A stretch of DNA of 64,000 bases from Polaribacter sp. KT25b (GCF_900105145.1 NZ_LT629752.1:2628001-2692000), one strand, 5' to 3'; positions 18,565 through 28,155 are shown, counted from the stretch's first letter. Numbers and translations are program-made. Notes: a model not told the origin generated them from the letters alone.

Positions 18565-20970
18565 ATGACAAGAAGAATTAAAAAAGTAGCAATTATAGGA
18601 TCTGGTATTATGGGTTCTGGTATTGCATGTCATTTTGCTAATATTGGTGTTGAAGTTCTTTTATTGGACATCGTTCCAAGAGAATTAAACGACAAAGAAA
18701 AAGCAAAAGGACTTACGTTAAAAGACAAAGTAGTTCGTAATCGTTTAGTAAATGATGCTTTAACGACTTCTTTAAAATCGAAACCCTCTCCTATTTATAG
18801 TCAAAAATTTGCAGAAAGAATTACAACTGGTAATTTAGAAGATGATATTGCAAAAGTTGCTGATGTAGATTGGATTATGGAAGTTGTTGTTGAACGATTA
18901 GACATTAAAAAAATCGTTTTTGAAAAACTAGAAAAATATAGAACTCCAGGAACTTTAATTACTTCTAATACTTCTGGAATTCCTATTAAGTTTATGAACG
19001 AAGGAAGAAGTGAAGACTTTCAAAAGCATTTTGCGGTAACTCACTTTTTTAATCCGCCAAGATATTTAAAACTTTTTGAAGTTGTTCCTGGACCAAATTG
19101 CAAACAAGAAGTTACAGACTTTTTAATGATGTATGGTGATAAATTTTTAGGTAAAACTTCTGTTTTAGCTAAAGATACTCCAGCATTTATTGGTAATAGA
19201 ATCGGAATTTTTGGTATCATGAGTTTATTTCATGTTGTAAAAGAAATGGGCTTAACTATCGAAGAAGTAGATAAATTAACAGGACCAGTTATTGGTCGTC
19301 CAAAATCTGCAACTTTTAGAACTATTGATGTTGTTGGTTTAGATACACTTGTACACACTGCAAACGGTGTAAAAGACAATTGCCCAAATGATGAAGCTAA
19401 AGATCAATTTGTAATTCCTGATTTTGTAAACCACATGATGGAAAACAAAATGTTAGGTAGCAAAACTGGTCAAGGTTTTTATAAAATGACCAAAGATGCT
19501 AAAGGAAATAAAAACATTTTATCATTAGATTTAAATACTTTAGAATATAGAGAGAAAAAATCTGCAAAATTTGCAACTTTAGAACTTACGAAATCGATTG
19601 ATAATGTTGTTGATAGATTTAAAGTTTTAGTTTCTGGAAAAGACAAAGCTGGTGAGTTTTATAGAAAAAGTTTCGCAGCAATGTTTGCGTATGTTCAAAA
19701 CAGAATTCCAGAAATTTCTGATGAATTATACAGAATTGATGATGGTTTAAGAGCTGGTTTTGGCTGGGAACATGGACCTTTTCAAATTTGGGACGCAATT
19801 GGTGTTGAAAAAGGTGTAGAAATGATGAAAGCAGAAGGTCATGAAATTGCACCTTGGATTACTGAAATGTTAGCAAATGGACAAACTTCATTCTATAGTA
19901 TAAAAGAAGGCGCAACATATTATTATGATATTCCTGCAAAAGCACAAGCTAAAAAACCAGGTCAAGATTCATTTATTATTTTAGATAATATTAGAAAATC
20001 AAACGAAGTTTGGAAAAACTCTGGAGCTGTAATTGAAGATTTAGGAGACGGAATTTTAAATCTAGAATTCCAATCTAAAATGAACACCATTGGTGGTGAT
20101 GTTTTAGCAGCAGTTAATAAAGCAATTGATTTAGCAGAAAAAAACTATCAAGGTTTGGTTGTTGGTAATCAAGCAGCAAACTTTTCTGTTGGAGCAAATA
20201 TTGGAATGATTTTTATGATGGCTGCAGAGCAAGAATATGATGAGTTAAATATGGCTATCAAATATTTTCAAGACACAATGATGCGTATGCGTTATTCTGC
20301 AATTCCAACTATTTCTGCTCCTCACGGAATGGCTTTAGGTGGTGGATGTGAAATATCATTACATGCAGATAAAGTAGTTGCGGCAGCAGAAACTTATATG
20401 GGATTAGTAGAATTTGGAGTTGGTGTAATTCCTGGTGGTGGTGGTTCTAAAGAAATGGCTTTAAGAGCATCAGACTTATTTCATAAAGGCGATGTTCAAT
20501 TAAATGTGTTGCAAGAAAATTTCTTAACTATCGGAATGGCAAAAGTAGCAACTTCTGCTTATGAAGCTTTCGATTTAGGCTTACTTCAAAAAGGAAAAGA
20601 TGTAGTTGTTGTTAATAAAGATCGTCAAATTGCACAAGCTAAAAAACATGCAGTTTTAATGGCAGAAGCTGGTTATACACAACCTGTTAAACGCGATGAT
20701 GTTTTAGTTCTTGGTAAACAGGCTTTAGGTATGTTTTTAGTAGGAACAGATTCTATGGAAGACAGCAAATATATTTCTGCACACGATCAGAAAATTGCAA
20801 ATAAACTAGCTTATGTAATGGCTGGAGGAGATTTATCAGAACCAACTAAAGTTACTGAACAGTATTTATTAGATCTAGAGCGTGAAGCTTTCTTAAGTTT
20901 ATGTACAGAGCGTAAAACTTTAGAACGTATTCAACACATGTTAAAAACTGGGAAACCATTAAGAAACTAA
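18565..20970 (+). CDS. fadN: 3-hydroxyacyl-CoA dehydrogenase / enoyl-CoA hydratase (FadN type)
   Basis: This 801-residue cytoplasmic enzyme has the dehydrogenase first (NAD-binding AIIGSGIMGSGIA near residue 9) and the hydratase last (ANFSVGANIG, then GMALGGGCEISLHADK and FGVGVIPGGGGSKEM). That order is opposite to FadB/FadJ and the same as Bacillus FadN. It does the second and third steps of beta-oxidation. I start at the ATG at 18565 (MTRRIKKVAIIG), because an upstream in-frame extension lies inside the MarR gene. It forms an operon with fadA and fadE, the order of Bacillus fadNAE. Confidence 0.93.
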   Translation: MTRRIKKVAIIGSGIMGSGIACHFANIGVEVLLLDIVPRELNDKEKAKGLTLKDKVVRNRLVNDALTTSLKSKPSPIYSQKFAERITTGNLEDDIAKVADVDWIMEVVVERLDIKKIVFEKLEKYRTPGTLITSNTSGIPIKFMNEGRSEDFQKHFAVTHFFNPPRYLKLFEVVPGPNCKQEVTDFLMMYGDKFLGKTSVLAKDTPAFIGNRIGIFGIMSLFHVVKEMGLTIEEVDKLTGPVIGRPKSATFRTIDVVGLDTLVHTANGVKDNCPNDEAKDQFVIPDFVNHMMENKMLGSKTGQGFYKMTKDAKGNKNILSLDLNTLEYREKKSAKFATLELTKSIDNVVDRFKVLVSGKDKAGEFYRKSFAAMFAYVQNRIPEISDELYRIDDGLRAGFGWEHGPFQIWDAIGVEKGVEMMKAEGHEIAPWITEMLANGQTSFYSIKEGATYYYDIPAKAQAKKPGQDSFIILDNIRKSNEVWKNSGAVIEDLGDGILNLEFQSKMNTIGGDVLAAVNKAIDLAEKNYQGLVVGNQAANFSVGANIGMIFMMAAEQEYDELNMAIKYFQDTMMRMRYSAIPTISAPHGMALGGGCEISLHADKVVAAAETYMGLVEFGVGVIPGGGGSKEMALRASDLFHKGDVQLNVLQENFLTIGMAKVATSAYEAFDLGLLQKGKDVVVVNKDRQIAQAKKHAVLMAEAGYTQPVKRDDVLVLGKQALGMFLVGTDSMEDSKYISAHDQKIANKLAYVMAGGDLSEPTKVTEQYLLDLEREAFLSLCTERKTLERIQHMLKTGKPLRN

Positions 20971-20974
20971 AAAA

Positions 20975-22165
20975 ATGAAAACAGCATATATAGTAAAAGG
21001 ATATAGAACAGCAGTTGCAAAAGCACCTAAAGGATTGTTCAGATTTAAACGAGCTGATGAATTGGCGGCAGAAACCATCCAATACATGATGAAGGAATTG
21101 CCAGAATTCGACAAAAAAAGAATTGATGATGTAATTGTAGGAAATGCAATGCCAGAAGGTGCTCAAGGATTAAACATGGCAAGATTAATTTCGTTAATGG
21201 GATTAGATATTGTTGATGTTCCTGGAGTAACCGTAAATCGTTTTTGTTCATCAGGATTAGAAACAATTGCTATGGCAGTTGCTAAAATTCAATCTGGAAT
21301 GGCAGAATGTATTATTGCTGGTGGAGCAGAAAGTATGAGTTCTGTGCCAATGACAGGTTTTAAACCAGAATTAAATTACGATCTAATTTCAGCTGGTCAT
21401 GAGGATTATTATTGGGGAATGGGAAATACAGCCGAAGCTGTTGCAAATGAATTTAAAGTTTCTAGAAAAGACCAAGATGAATTTGCTTTAAACTCTCATT
21501 TAAAAGCATTAAAAGCACAAGCAGAAGATCGTTTTCAATCTCAAATTGTTCCTATTAAAGTAGAGCAAACTTTTGTTGATGCAAATGGGAAAAAAGCAAC
21601 AAAATCTTATACAGTAAATAAAGATGAAGGTCCACGTTTAGGTTCTAATATTGAAGGCTTAGCAAGATTACGTCCTGTTTTTGCAGCGAATGGAAGTGTA
21701 ACGGCTGGTAATTCATCACAAATGAGTGATGGTGCAGCTTTTGTAATGGTAATGAGCGAAGATATGGTGAAAGAATTAAATCTTGAACCAATTGCAAGAA
21801 TGGCAAGTTACGCTGCTGCAGGTGTACCACCAAGAATTATGGGAATTGGCCCAGTTGCTGCAATTCCGAAAGCATTAAAACAAGCAGGATTGCTACAAAA
21901 TAATGTTGGTTTAATTGAGTTAAATGAAGCTTTTGCTTCTCAATCTTTGGCAGTAATTAGAGAATTAGGTTTAGATCCAAACATCATAAATGTAAATGGT
22001 GGTGCAATTGCATTAGGTCATCCATTAGGTTGTACAGGAGCAAAATTATCTGTTCAATTGTTTGATGAAATGCGCAAACGTGACATGAAAAATAAATACG
22101 GAATGGTAACAATGTGTGTTGGAACAGGTCAAGGTGCTGCTGGTATTTTCGAATTTTTAAATTAA
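20975..22165 (+). CDS. fadA: Acetyl-CoA C-acyltransferase (thiolase)
   Basis: This 396-residue thiolase has the acylated Cys in VNRFCSSGLETIA near residue 91, the catalytic His in NVNGGAIALGHPLGCTGA near 350, and the second Cys in CVGTGQGAA near 384. It cleaves 3-ketoacyl-CoA to acetyl-CoA and a shortened acyl-CoA, the last step of beta-oxidation. It begins four bases after fadN and precedes fadE. Confidence 0.95.
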   Translation: MKTAYIVKGYRTAVAKAPKGLFRFKRADELAAETIQYMMKELPEFDKKRIDDVIVGNAMPEGAQGLNMARLISLMGLDIVDVPGVTVNRFCSSGLETIAMAVAKIQSGMAECIIAGGAESMSSVPMTGFKPELNYDLISAGHEDYYWGMGNTAEAVANEFKVSRKDQDEFALNSHLKALKAQAEDRFQSQIVPIKVEQTFVDANGKKATKSYTVNKDEGPRLGSNIEGLARLRPVFAANGSVTAGNSSQMSDGAAFVMVMSEDMVKELNLEPIARMASYAAAGVPPRIMGIGPVAAIPKALKQAGLLQNNVGLIELNEAFASQSLAVIRELGLDPNIINVNGGAIALGHPLGCTGAKLSVQLFDEMRKRDMKNKYGMVTMCVGTGQGAAGIFEFLN

Positions 22166-22185
22166 CAAAATTAAAAACATATAGA

Positions 22186-23994
22186 ATGGAAACAACAAAT
22201 AAAGAAATCTTAAGAGGAGGACAATTCCTTGTAGTTGAAACAAAATGTGAAGATATATTTACTCCAGAAGATTTTTCTGAAGAGCAAATAATGATGAAAG
22301 AAGCAGTAAAAGAATTTACTGAACGAGAAATTATTGCAAATAGAGATCGTTTTGAAGCTAAAGATTACAAGCTTACAGAAGAGGTAATGAAAAAAGCTGG
22401 TGAACTTGGTTTTTTAGGCGTTGCTGTTCCTGAAGAATATGGAGGAATGGGAATGGGTTTCGTATCTACAATGATTACTTGCGAATATATTTCTAGTGGA
22501 AATGGGTCTTTAAGTACTGCTTTTGGTGCACATACAGGAATTGGAACAATGCCAATTACTTTATATGGTACAGAAGAGCAAAAACAAAAATACGTTTCTA
22601 AATTGGCTACTGGAGAATGGATGGGTGCTTATTGTTTAACAGAACCTGGTGCAGGATCTGATGCAAACTCAGGTAAAACTACTGCAGAATTAACTGCGGA
22701 TGGAAAATCCTATAAAATTAACGGTCAAAAAATGTGGATTTCAAATGCAGGCTTCTGTAATTTGATGATCGTTTTTGCTCGTATAGAAAATGATAAAAAT
22801 ATTACTGGTTTTATTGTAGAATATGATGCTGCAAATCCAAACGGAATAACATTAGGTGAAGAAGAACACAAATTAGGAATTCGTGCAAGTTCTACACGTC
22901 AAGTATTTTACAATGATACAATTGTACCAGTAGAAAATATGTTATCTATTAGAGGTGGCGGATTTAAAATTGCTGTAAACGCTTTAAATATTGGACGTAT
23001 TAAATTAGCTGCTGCTTGTTTAGACTCACAAAGAAGAGTTTTAGATACAGCTTTACAATATGCAACAGAACGTAAACAATTTAAAACTCCTATTGCAGAT
23101 TTTGGTGCAATTAAATCTAAATTAGCAGAAATGGCAGCCAATACTTATGCTGGTGAATCTGCAAGTTATAGAGCTGCAAAAAATATTGAAGATAGAATTG
23201 CAATGAGAATTGCTGATGGAAACACGCATCAAGAAGCAGAATTAAAAGGTGTAGAAGAATATGCTATTGAATGTTCTATTTTAAAAGTTACAGTTTCTGA
23301 AGATGTACAAGCTTGTGCTGATGAAGGAATCCAAATTTTTGGAGGAATGGGCTTTTCTGAAGAAACACCTATGGAAGCTGCTTGGAGAGATGCTCGTATT
23401 GCTCGTATTTATGAAGGTACCAACGAAATTAACAGAATGCTTACTGTTGGTATGCTAGTTAAAAAAGCCATGAAAGGTCATGTTGATTTATTAGGTCCAG
23501 CAACGGCTGTAGCCGATGAGTTAATGGGAATTCCTTCTTTTGACACTCCAGATTATTCAGAATTATTTGCAGAAGAAAAAGAAATGATTGCCAAATTGAA
23601 AAAAGTTTTCTTAATGGTTGCTGGTTCTGCAATACAAAAATATGGACCAGATTTAGAAGCTCATCAACAATTATTAATGAATGCTGCAAATATTTTAAAT
23701 GAAGTTTATATGGCAGAATCGGCAATTTTACGTGCAGAAAAAAATGCAAAACGTTTTGGAGAAACTTCTCAAGAAGGTCAAATTGCAATGGCAAGATTAT
23801 ATTTGTACAATGCAGTAGAAATTATTGCTAAAAACGGAAAAGAAGGAATTATTTCTTTTGCTGAAGGAGATGAACAAAGAATGTTACTAATGGGATTAAA
23901 ACGTTTTACTAAATATACAAATTATCCTAATGTAATTGAATTAAGAAATTTTATTGCAGAAAAACTAAAAGCAGAAAATAAATACTGTTTTTAA
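22186..23994 (+). CDS. fadE: Acyl-CoA dehydrogenase (FadE-like, very-long-chain type length)
   Basis: This 602-residue flavoenzyme has the acyl-CoA dehydrogenase signatures CLTEPGAGSDAN near residue 151 and QIFGGMGFSEETPMEAAWRDARIARIYEGTNEI near 384, with the catalytic Glu in YEGTNE. An extra C-terminal helical region of about 170 residues resembles that of VLCAD-type enzymes. It does the first step of beta-oxidation and passes electrons to ETF. I start at ATG 22186 (METTNKEIL); the longer open frame overlaps fadA. It is the last gene of the operon, followed by a hairpin. Confidence 0.93.
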   Translation: METTNKEILRGGQFLVVETKCEDIFTPEDFSEEQIMMKEAVKEFTEREIIANRDRFEAKDYKLTEEVMKKAGELGFLGVAVPEEYGGMGMGFVSTMITCEYISSGNGSLSTAFGAHTGIGTMPITLYGTEEQKQKYVSKLATGEWMGAYCLTEPGAGSDANSGKTTAELTADGKSYKINGQKMWISNAGFCNLMIVFARIENDKNITGFIVEYDAANPNGITLGEEEHKLGIRASSTRQVFYNDTIVPVENMLSIRGGGFKIAVNALNIGRIKLAAACLDSQRRVLDTALQYATERKQFKTPIADFGAIKSKLAEMAANTYAGESASYRAAKNIEDRIAMRIADGNTHQEAELKGVEEYAIECSILKVTVSEDVQACADEGIQIFGGMGFSEETPMEAAWRDARIARIYEGTNEINRMLTVGMLVKKAMKGHVDLLGPATAVADELMGIPSFDTPDYSELFAEEKEMIAKLKKVFLMVAGSAIQKYGPDLEAHQQLLMNAANILNEVYMAESAILRAEKNAKRFGETSQEGQIAMARLYLYNAVEIIAKNGKEGIISFAEGDEQRMLLMGLKRFTKYTNYPNVIELRNFIAEKLKAENKYCF

Positions 23995-24053
23995 CGATAC
24001 AATATTTAAAGTTTATTTTAAAGCCTAAAAGTTTTAGAATTAGTTGTTTGTTT

Positions 24054-24087
24054 AAAAAAAGATCATTTAATAAATGGTCTTTTTTTT
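24054..24087 (+). terminator. Terminator after fadE
   Basis: An A run and GATCATTT pair with AAATGGTC (one G-T pair) and a T run around a small AATA loop. It lies 60 bases after the fadE stop and just before the next promoter. Confidence 0.75.
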
Positions 24088-24088
24088 A

Positions 24089-24096
24089 TATATTTG
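24089..24096 (+). promoter_or_regulatory. -7 promoter element of the M28 peptidase gene
   Basis: TATATTTG, an exact TAnnTTTG match, lies 39 bases before the start at 24136 and directly after the fadE terminator. Confidence 0.55.
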
Positions 24097-24135
24097 CTTT
24101 TAATTCCCTAATTTTCATCTTAAAAAGAAAAAAAA

Positions 24136-25095
24136 ATGAAAATTAACTATAATTTTATTGCAGCTTTATTGCTAATAATATGTAGTTGTAGCAGACCTAA
24201 AGAAATAGATATTGACAACAACAAATTATTAGAAAACATAAAAATACTTTCTAATGATACATTAGAAGGCAGGTACTTTTCTACTCCCGGCAACTATAAA
24301 GCTCAAAAATTTATTATTCGCAAATTTAAAGAAATTGGCTTAAAAACTTTTTCTCAAAATAATTATCTTCAAACATTTTCTTATACTTTTAAAGGTCAAA
24401 AAAGACAAGATGTTTTTCCTGTAAAAAAAGATTTAACTAATGTACCTGATACTACTGCAATTGGTGGTAATATTTTAGGAATGTTAAAAGGGCAAACAAA
24501 TAAATCGATTGTAATTACTGCACATTTTGATCATTTAGGCATTAAAGACGGAAAAATTTTTAATGGTGCTGATGATAATGCTTCTGGTACAGCTGCATTA
24601 TTTACAATTGCAGAATATTTTAAAAACAAACCTATTTATCATAATTTAATTTTTGCAGCAGTAGATGCAGAAGAAATTGGCTCTTTAGGTGCTGAATATT
24701 TCTTAAAAAACTTTAACGACAAGAAAAACATTGCATTAAATATTAATCTTGATATGATTGCTCATAGTGATTATGACCCTGAGTTATTTGCCTGTGGATT
24801 ATACCATTATCCTGATTTAAGAAAACCTTTAAAGAGAATAAAATCTGATAAAGTAATATTATTATTTGGTCATGATGCACCTGAAGATAAAGACCAATCA
24901 GACTGGACTTTTTCTTCGGATCATAGAGTTTTTCACCGAGAAAAAATACCTTTCATTTATTTTGGTGTACCAGATCATAAAGATTATCACAGAAGTACAG
25001 ATACATTTGCAACAATAAATACCGATTTTTATATAGAATCTGTAAAAATAATTATTCAGGCAATTGAAAATTTTGATGAATATTTAAAAGATTAA
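24136..25095 (+). CDS. M28 family zinc peptidase, lipoprotein
   Basis: This 319-residue protein has a lipoprotein signal peptide (LLLIICSCS; lipid Cys near residue 16 or 18). Zinc-site motifs are TAHFDHLG near residue 130, GADDNASGTAA near 149, DAEEIGSLGA near 178, LDMIAHSD near 205 and a late His in DHKDYHRSTD near 292. It is expected to be an aminopeptidase-type enzyme tethered to the membrane, facing the periplasm or cell surface. It is a single-gene unit with its own promoter and terminator. Confidence 0.92.
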   Translation: MKINYNFIAALLLIICSCSRPKEIDIDNNKLLENIKILSNDTLEGRYFSTPGNYKAQKFIIRKFKEIGLKTFSQNNYLQTFSYTFKGQKRQDVFPVKKDLTNVPDTTAIGGNILGMLKGQTNKSIVITAHFDHLGIKDGKIFNGADDNASGTAALFTIAEYFKNKPIYHNLIFAAVDAEEIGSLGAEYFLKNFNDKKNIALNINLDMIAHSDYDPELFACGLYHYPDLRKPLKRIKSDKVILLFGHDAPEDKDQSDWTFSSDHRVFHREKIPFIYFGVPDHKDYHRSTDTFATINTDFYIESVKIIIQAIENFDEYLKD

Positions 25096-25132
25096 TAAGT
25101 TAATAGTTAACAATTTTTTAAAATTCAGAATT

Positions 25133-25164
25133 AAAAGACTATCTTTTTTGATAGTCTTTTTTTT
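25133..25164 (+). terminator. Terminator after the M28 peptidase gene
   Basis: A perfect 11-bp stem (AAAAGACTATC / GATAGTCTTTT) with a six-T loop, followed by a run of T, lies 37 bases after the stop. Confidence 0.85.
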
Positions 25165-25253
25165 GGCAGAAAAATAAAATAGAATGATTAATGTCATAAC
25201 ACAATTCTAAATAAAATAGTATTATTGCAAGTGCTTTTAACAAAACATTACTT

Positions 25254-25496
25254 ATGAAAAATCTTCAAACTATTTTAACTCAAATTACACAACTTACCAC
25301 TAATATTGAGACTAATTTCCCTGAGTTATATAGGTCTTTAGATGAAAACCCAATGACGATTCCTTCAATAAATCATCCTCATATAGACGCAAAAGTAATG
25401 CAAGAATATCTAGAGAATTTAATTCAACTTTTAATTCATCATATAGAAACTCATAAGGCAACAAAAGAGATCAATCAAGAATCAGCAGGATTATAG
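25254..25496 (+). CDS. Small protein of unknown function
   Basis: This 80-residue protein is predicted helical and polar with two amphipathic segments (MKNLQTILTQITQLTTNIET and AKVMQEYLENLIQLLIHHIE), and has no signal peptide. It is flanked by the M28 peptidase terminator and a very long hairpin. I do not recognise the family. The codon use looks coding and no overlapping gene competes. Confidence 0.6.
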   Translation: MKNLQTILTQITQLTTNIETNFPELYRSLDENPMTIPSINHPHIDAKVMQEYLENLIQLLIHHIETHKATKEINQESAGL

Positions 25497-25535
25497 ATTA
25501 AAATAGCAACATCAGAAAAAATTACGTTGCTAATA

Positions 25536-25602
25536 ATTATAAATTTTAGAATTATCAAACTTTAACGTTAACAAAAAGTTTGATAATTCTAAAATTTATA
25601 AT
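25536..25602. repeat. Perfect 28-bp inverted repeat with an 11-base loop
   Basis: The arms 25536-25563 and 25575-25602 are exact reverse complements; both are AT-rich and include AGAATTATCAAAC or its complement. The loop is AACGTTAACAA, itself containing GTTAAC. It lies 39 bases after the 80-residue gene and 75 bases before the phosphatase start. It could be a strong terminator or processing stem for the upstream gene, but no T run follows. Confidence 0.85.
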
Positions 25603-25677
25603 ACAATCTGTAGATTTGCATGTTGATAAATGGTTCTAATTTAACCTTCTTCTAATATTCTTAAAATATAAAACTTA

Positions 25678-26493
25678 ATGAAAAAAATTTCTTTTATAAC
25701 GCTATGTGTTTTTACATTATTAATTGGATGTAAATCTCAAATAACTAAAATTAAACAAGAAAACATAAAAACCATTCCTAATAAGGAACATACAATTCAA
25801 GCACTTTTATGGCAACAAAATGCCGCAGAATATAAAGCTTTAACTTATCAAGCATACAATTTAGCACAGTTTCAATTAGATAAAATTCTTGCTGAAAATG
25901 ATTTTTTAAAACCTCTTGCAATTGTCACAGATATTGATGAAACTGTTTTAGATAACAGCCCTTACAGTGGCAAACAAGTTGAGTTAGATGAAAACTATTC
26001 TTCTTCAAGATGGGCAGAATGGGTAAAAAAGATTAAAGCAAAAGAAATACCAGGAGCTTTATCATTTTTTAATTATGCAAAAAGTAAAGGTGTAGAAGTG
26101 TTTTATATTTCAAATAGATCTGCAACTCAAACAAAAGAAACAATTGAAAACCTAAAATTATATGATTTCCCTTTTGCTGATGAAACTCATGTTATGCTAA
26201 AAACTAGCAGTAGCGAAAAAGAAACTAGAAGAAATAATGTAAGAAAAACGCATGAAATTGTGTTGTTTCTTGGTGATAATTTATCTGATTTTTCATCAGT
26301 ATTTGAAAACCATTCTACAGCACAAAGAAATAAAAGTGTAGATAGTTTAAAAGCTTTTTTCGGAAAAAAATATATCGTTTTTCCGAATCCAATTTATGGA
26401 GATTGGGAAACAAAAGGTATTTTAGAAGGTAAATATAATTGGACAAATTCTCAAAAAGATTCTATTCGTCGTAAAAAAATTACTTCTTATTAA
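25678..26493 (+). CDS. HAD superfamily acid phosphatase lipoprotein (e(P4)/class B-C type)
   Basis: This 271-residue protein has a lipoprotein signal (LLIGCKS, Cys near residue 18). The HAD motif I DIDETVLDNSPYSG near residue 82 carries the nucleophile and acid/base Asp pair, motif II lies in FYISNRSA near 143, and motif III/IV is LFLGDNLSDFSS near 201. It matches the 5'-nucleotidase/acid phosphatase e(P4) family, which removes phosphate from nucleotides or other esters outside the cytoplasm. It appears to be a single-gene unit. Confidence 0.9.
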   Translation: MKKISFITLCVFTLLIGCKSQITKIKQENIKTIPNKEHTIQALLWQQNAAEYKALTYQAYNLAQFQLDKILAENDFLKPLAIVTDIDETVLDNSPYSGKQVELDENYSSSRWAEWVKKIKAKEIPGALSFFNYAKSKGVEVFYISNRSATQTKETIENLKLYDFPFADETHVMLKTSSSEKETRRNNVRKTHEIVLFLGDNLSDFSSVFENHSTAQRNKSVDSLKAFFGKKYIVFPNPIYGDWETKGILEGKYNWTNSQKDSIRRKKITSY

Positions 26494-26634
26494 AATCTTT
26501 ATTTTATTCAATTTAATAAAAGGTAATTTAAGTTTTCTTTATTTTGATCAAAAAAATTAATCTTTGATTTTCAACTAAATAAATATAAATTTAACAAAAA
26601 AGACTTAAATTACTTTTTATAAAAAAATCTACTT

Positions 26635-27402
26635 CTAATTAGAATATCTATTAAATAAACTTACTTGAAGTACTTTTTTTGCATCATTTAAAAGTTTTTC
26701 AACTTCAGAAATTGTTTTCTTTTGTATTTCTGCTATTTCTTCTACTTTTAATTTTTGATTAGTAAATAAATAGAAAACGATACGCATATCAACAGGCATA
26801 TTGTGTAATACTAACTCAATATGTTCATTTATTTTATCATCTGTTAATTCTTTATCTAATTTTTCTGCCATTTTTTTTTCGTTGTTTTCTATAAAAACAT
26901 GATTTAAAGTGTAATCATTATGATTATAAGACATATCGTCTAACTCTTCAATTAGTAGCAAATCTCCTCCTCCATCAGTACTAAATTCTTCTTGCATTTC
27001 ATCCCATTCTAGTTTAGAATAATCTTCGATATTTTTAAAAAACAACTCATTAAATTCTTCTTCAACAACTATGTCTTCTAACAATTCGTCCGTTTTTTTA
27101 AATAACCATACATAGAAGTCATTTTCATTTTCTACCTCTTCTATGTTATCATATACTGTAATAAAAAGTTGATCTATAAAATCATCTGCTTTGTATTTCA
27201 TTTTAGAAAAATGCCCTTTCTCAATTGCAATATTTAATCTTTCGTTTATATAGCTTCTTATTTCTGGTAATATTTTTAAAACTAATTTATTAAAAGATGT
27301 TTTATTCTCTTCTTTTTTAAGGTTTATTAAATTAGAAAATGACTTAGTTACAAATAATCGAAACTCATTTTTGTTTTGGTAATAAGAAATGTTCGTTTTC
27401 AT
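26635..27402 (-). CDS. Diverged sigma-70-like protein
   Basis: This 255-residue protein starts at MKTNISYY (ATG 27402; a longer in-frame start at 27480 would add an unlikely hydrophobic stretch). The last 60 residues (LHNMPVDMRIVFYLFTNQ, then EEIAEIQKKTISEVEKLLNDAKKVLQ) look like sigma region 4 with its helix-turn-helix. Residues 40-120 (ILPEIRSYINERLNIA, then DDFIDQLFITVYDNI) resemble region 2. A long acidic linker joins them. It may be an ECF-like sigma factor or a related regulator; the match is by eye and distant. It is oriented away from the J-domain gene. Confidence 0.55.
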   Translation of the reverse strand: MKTNISYYQNKNEFRLFVTKSFSNLINLKKEENKTSFNKLVLKILPEIRSYINERLNIAIEKGHFSKMKYKADDFIDQLFITVYDNIEEVENENDFYVWLFKKTDELLEDIVVEEEFNELFFKNIEDYSKLEWDEMQEEFSTDGGGDLLLIEELDDMSYNHNDYTLNHVFIENNEKKMAEKLDKELTDDKINEHIELVLHNMPVDMRIVFYLFTNQKLKVEEIAEIQKKTISEVEKLLNDAKKVLQVSLFNRYSN

Positions 27403-27607
27403 AATAAAATATTTAATGTGTATATAAAGGTGCAAATTAAAAAGAAGAAAAAAAATGATAATAGTCAGTAAAAAAAACATGTGTAAAATTGAAAAATCAA
27501 ATTATATTTAATGAAAAAAAATATTAATTGAATACATTGATTTCTAGAGAGAAATTACATTTTATAATTTAACAATTATTTTTGCATCACAATCCATTTA
27601 ATATCAG

Positions 27608-27615
27608 TAGTTTTG
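27608..27615 (+). promoter_or_regulatory. -7 promoter element of the J-domain/KTSC gene
   Basis: TAGTTTTG matches TAnnTTTG and lies 22 bases before the ATG at 27638. Confidence 0.5.
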
Positions 27616-27637
27616 CACGCAATTTGAAAACATAGAA

Positions 27638-28084
27638 ATGAAGCGTATAAAAGAATACAAAAAATTATTTAAAATAGAAGGTACTATTGATTTAAAGGAA
27701 TTAAAAAAATCCTACAGAAATTTAGTAAAAGAATGGCATCCAGATAAATTTCAAGAAAAAGCAGAAAAAGAAGAGGCAGATATTGTTAGTACTCAAATTA
27801 TAGATGGTTATCATTTTTTGGTAAGTATTGCTCCTGAAACGAAAGAAGCAAATTTAGAAGAATATAAAAAAACAATTACAGAATTTCAAGTTGCAGATTG
27901 GCATCATAAAAGTATGTTGTTAGAAGTTACTTTTACTGATGGTAACAAATACGAATATTTTGGTGTTAGTAAAATACTTTTCGGAAAATTTGTAAATGCA
28001 AAATCAATGAATAATTTTGGTAAAAGAAATATTTTTAATTCTTTTACTTACAGAAAATCTATGAAAGCTTCTGTAGCAGTATAA
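27638..28084 (+). CDS. J-domain protein with C-terminal KTSC domain
   Basis: This 148-residue protein has an N-terminal J domain with the HPD signature in VKEWHPDKF near residue 37, which would stimulate a DnaK-type ATPase. It is followed by a KTSC-like domain (EFQVADWHHKSMLLEVTFTDGN and YEYFGVSKILFGKFVNAKS). KTSC is a small domain found alone or next to nucleic-acid-binding domains, of unclear role. There is no signal peptide. The fusion suggests a chaperone adaptor, which is inference. Confidence 0.82.
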   Translation: MKRIKEYKKLFKIEGTIDLKELKKSYRNLVKEWHPDKFQEKAEKEEADIVSTQIIDGYHFLVSIAPETKEANLEEYKKTITEFQVADWHHKSMLLEVTFTDGNKYEYFGVSKILFGKFVNAKSMNNFGKRNIFNSFTYRKSMKASVAV

Positions 28085-28155
28085 ACTTTTGCGTATTCAT
28101 AGAAAACTAGAATCAAATATAAAAGATTACTTTATTCTTCGAAGTAAGATAATAA

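Noticed and set aside
22114..22185. Longer fadE start at 22114
   Set aside because: The extension is read out of frame through the end of fadA and encodes unrelated residues; ATG 22186 fits the operon spacing.
25536..25602. Invertible promoter flanked by inverted repeats
   Set aside because: The segment between the arms is only 11 bases, too short to hold a promoter, and no recombinase gene is near.
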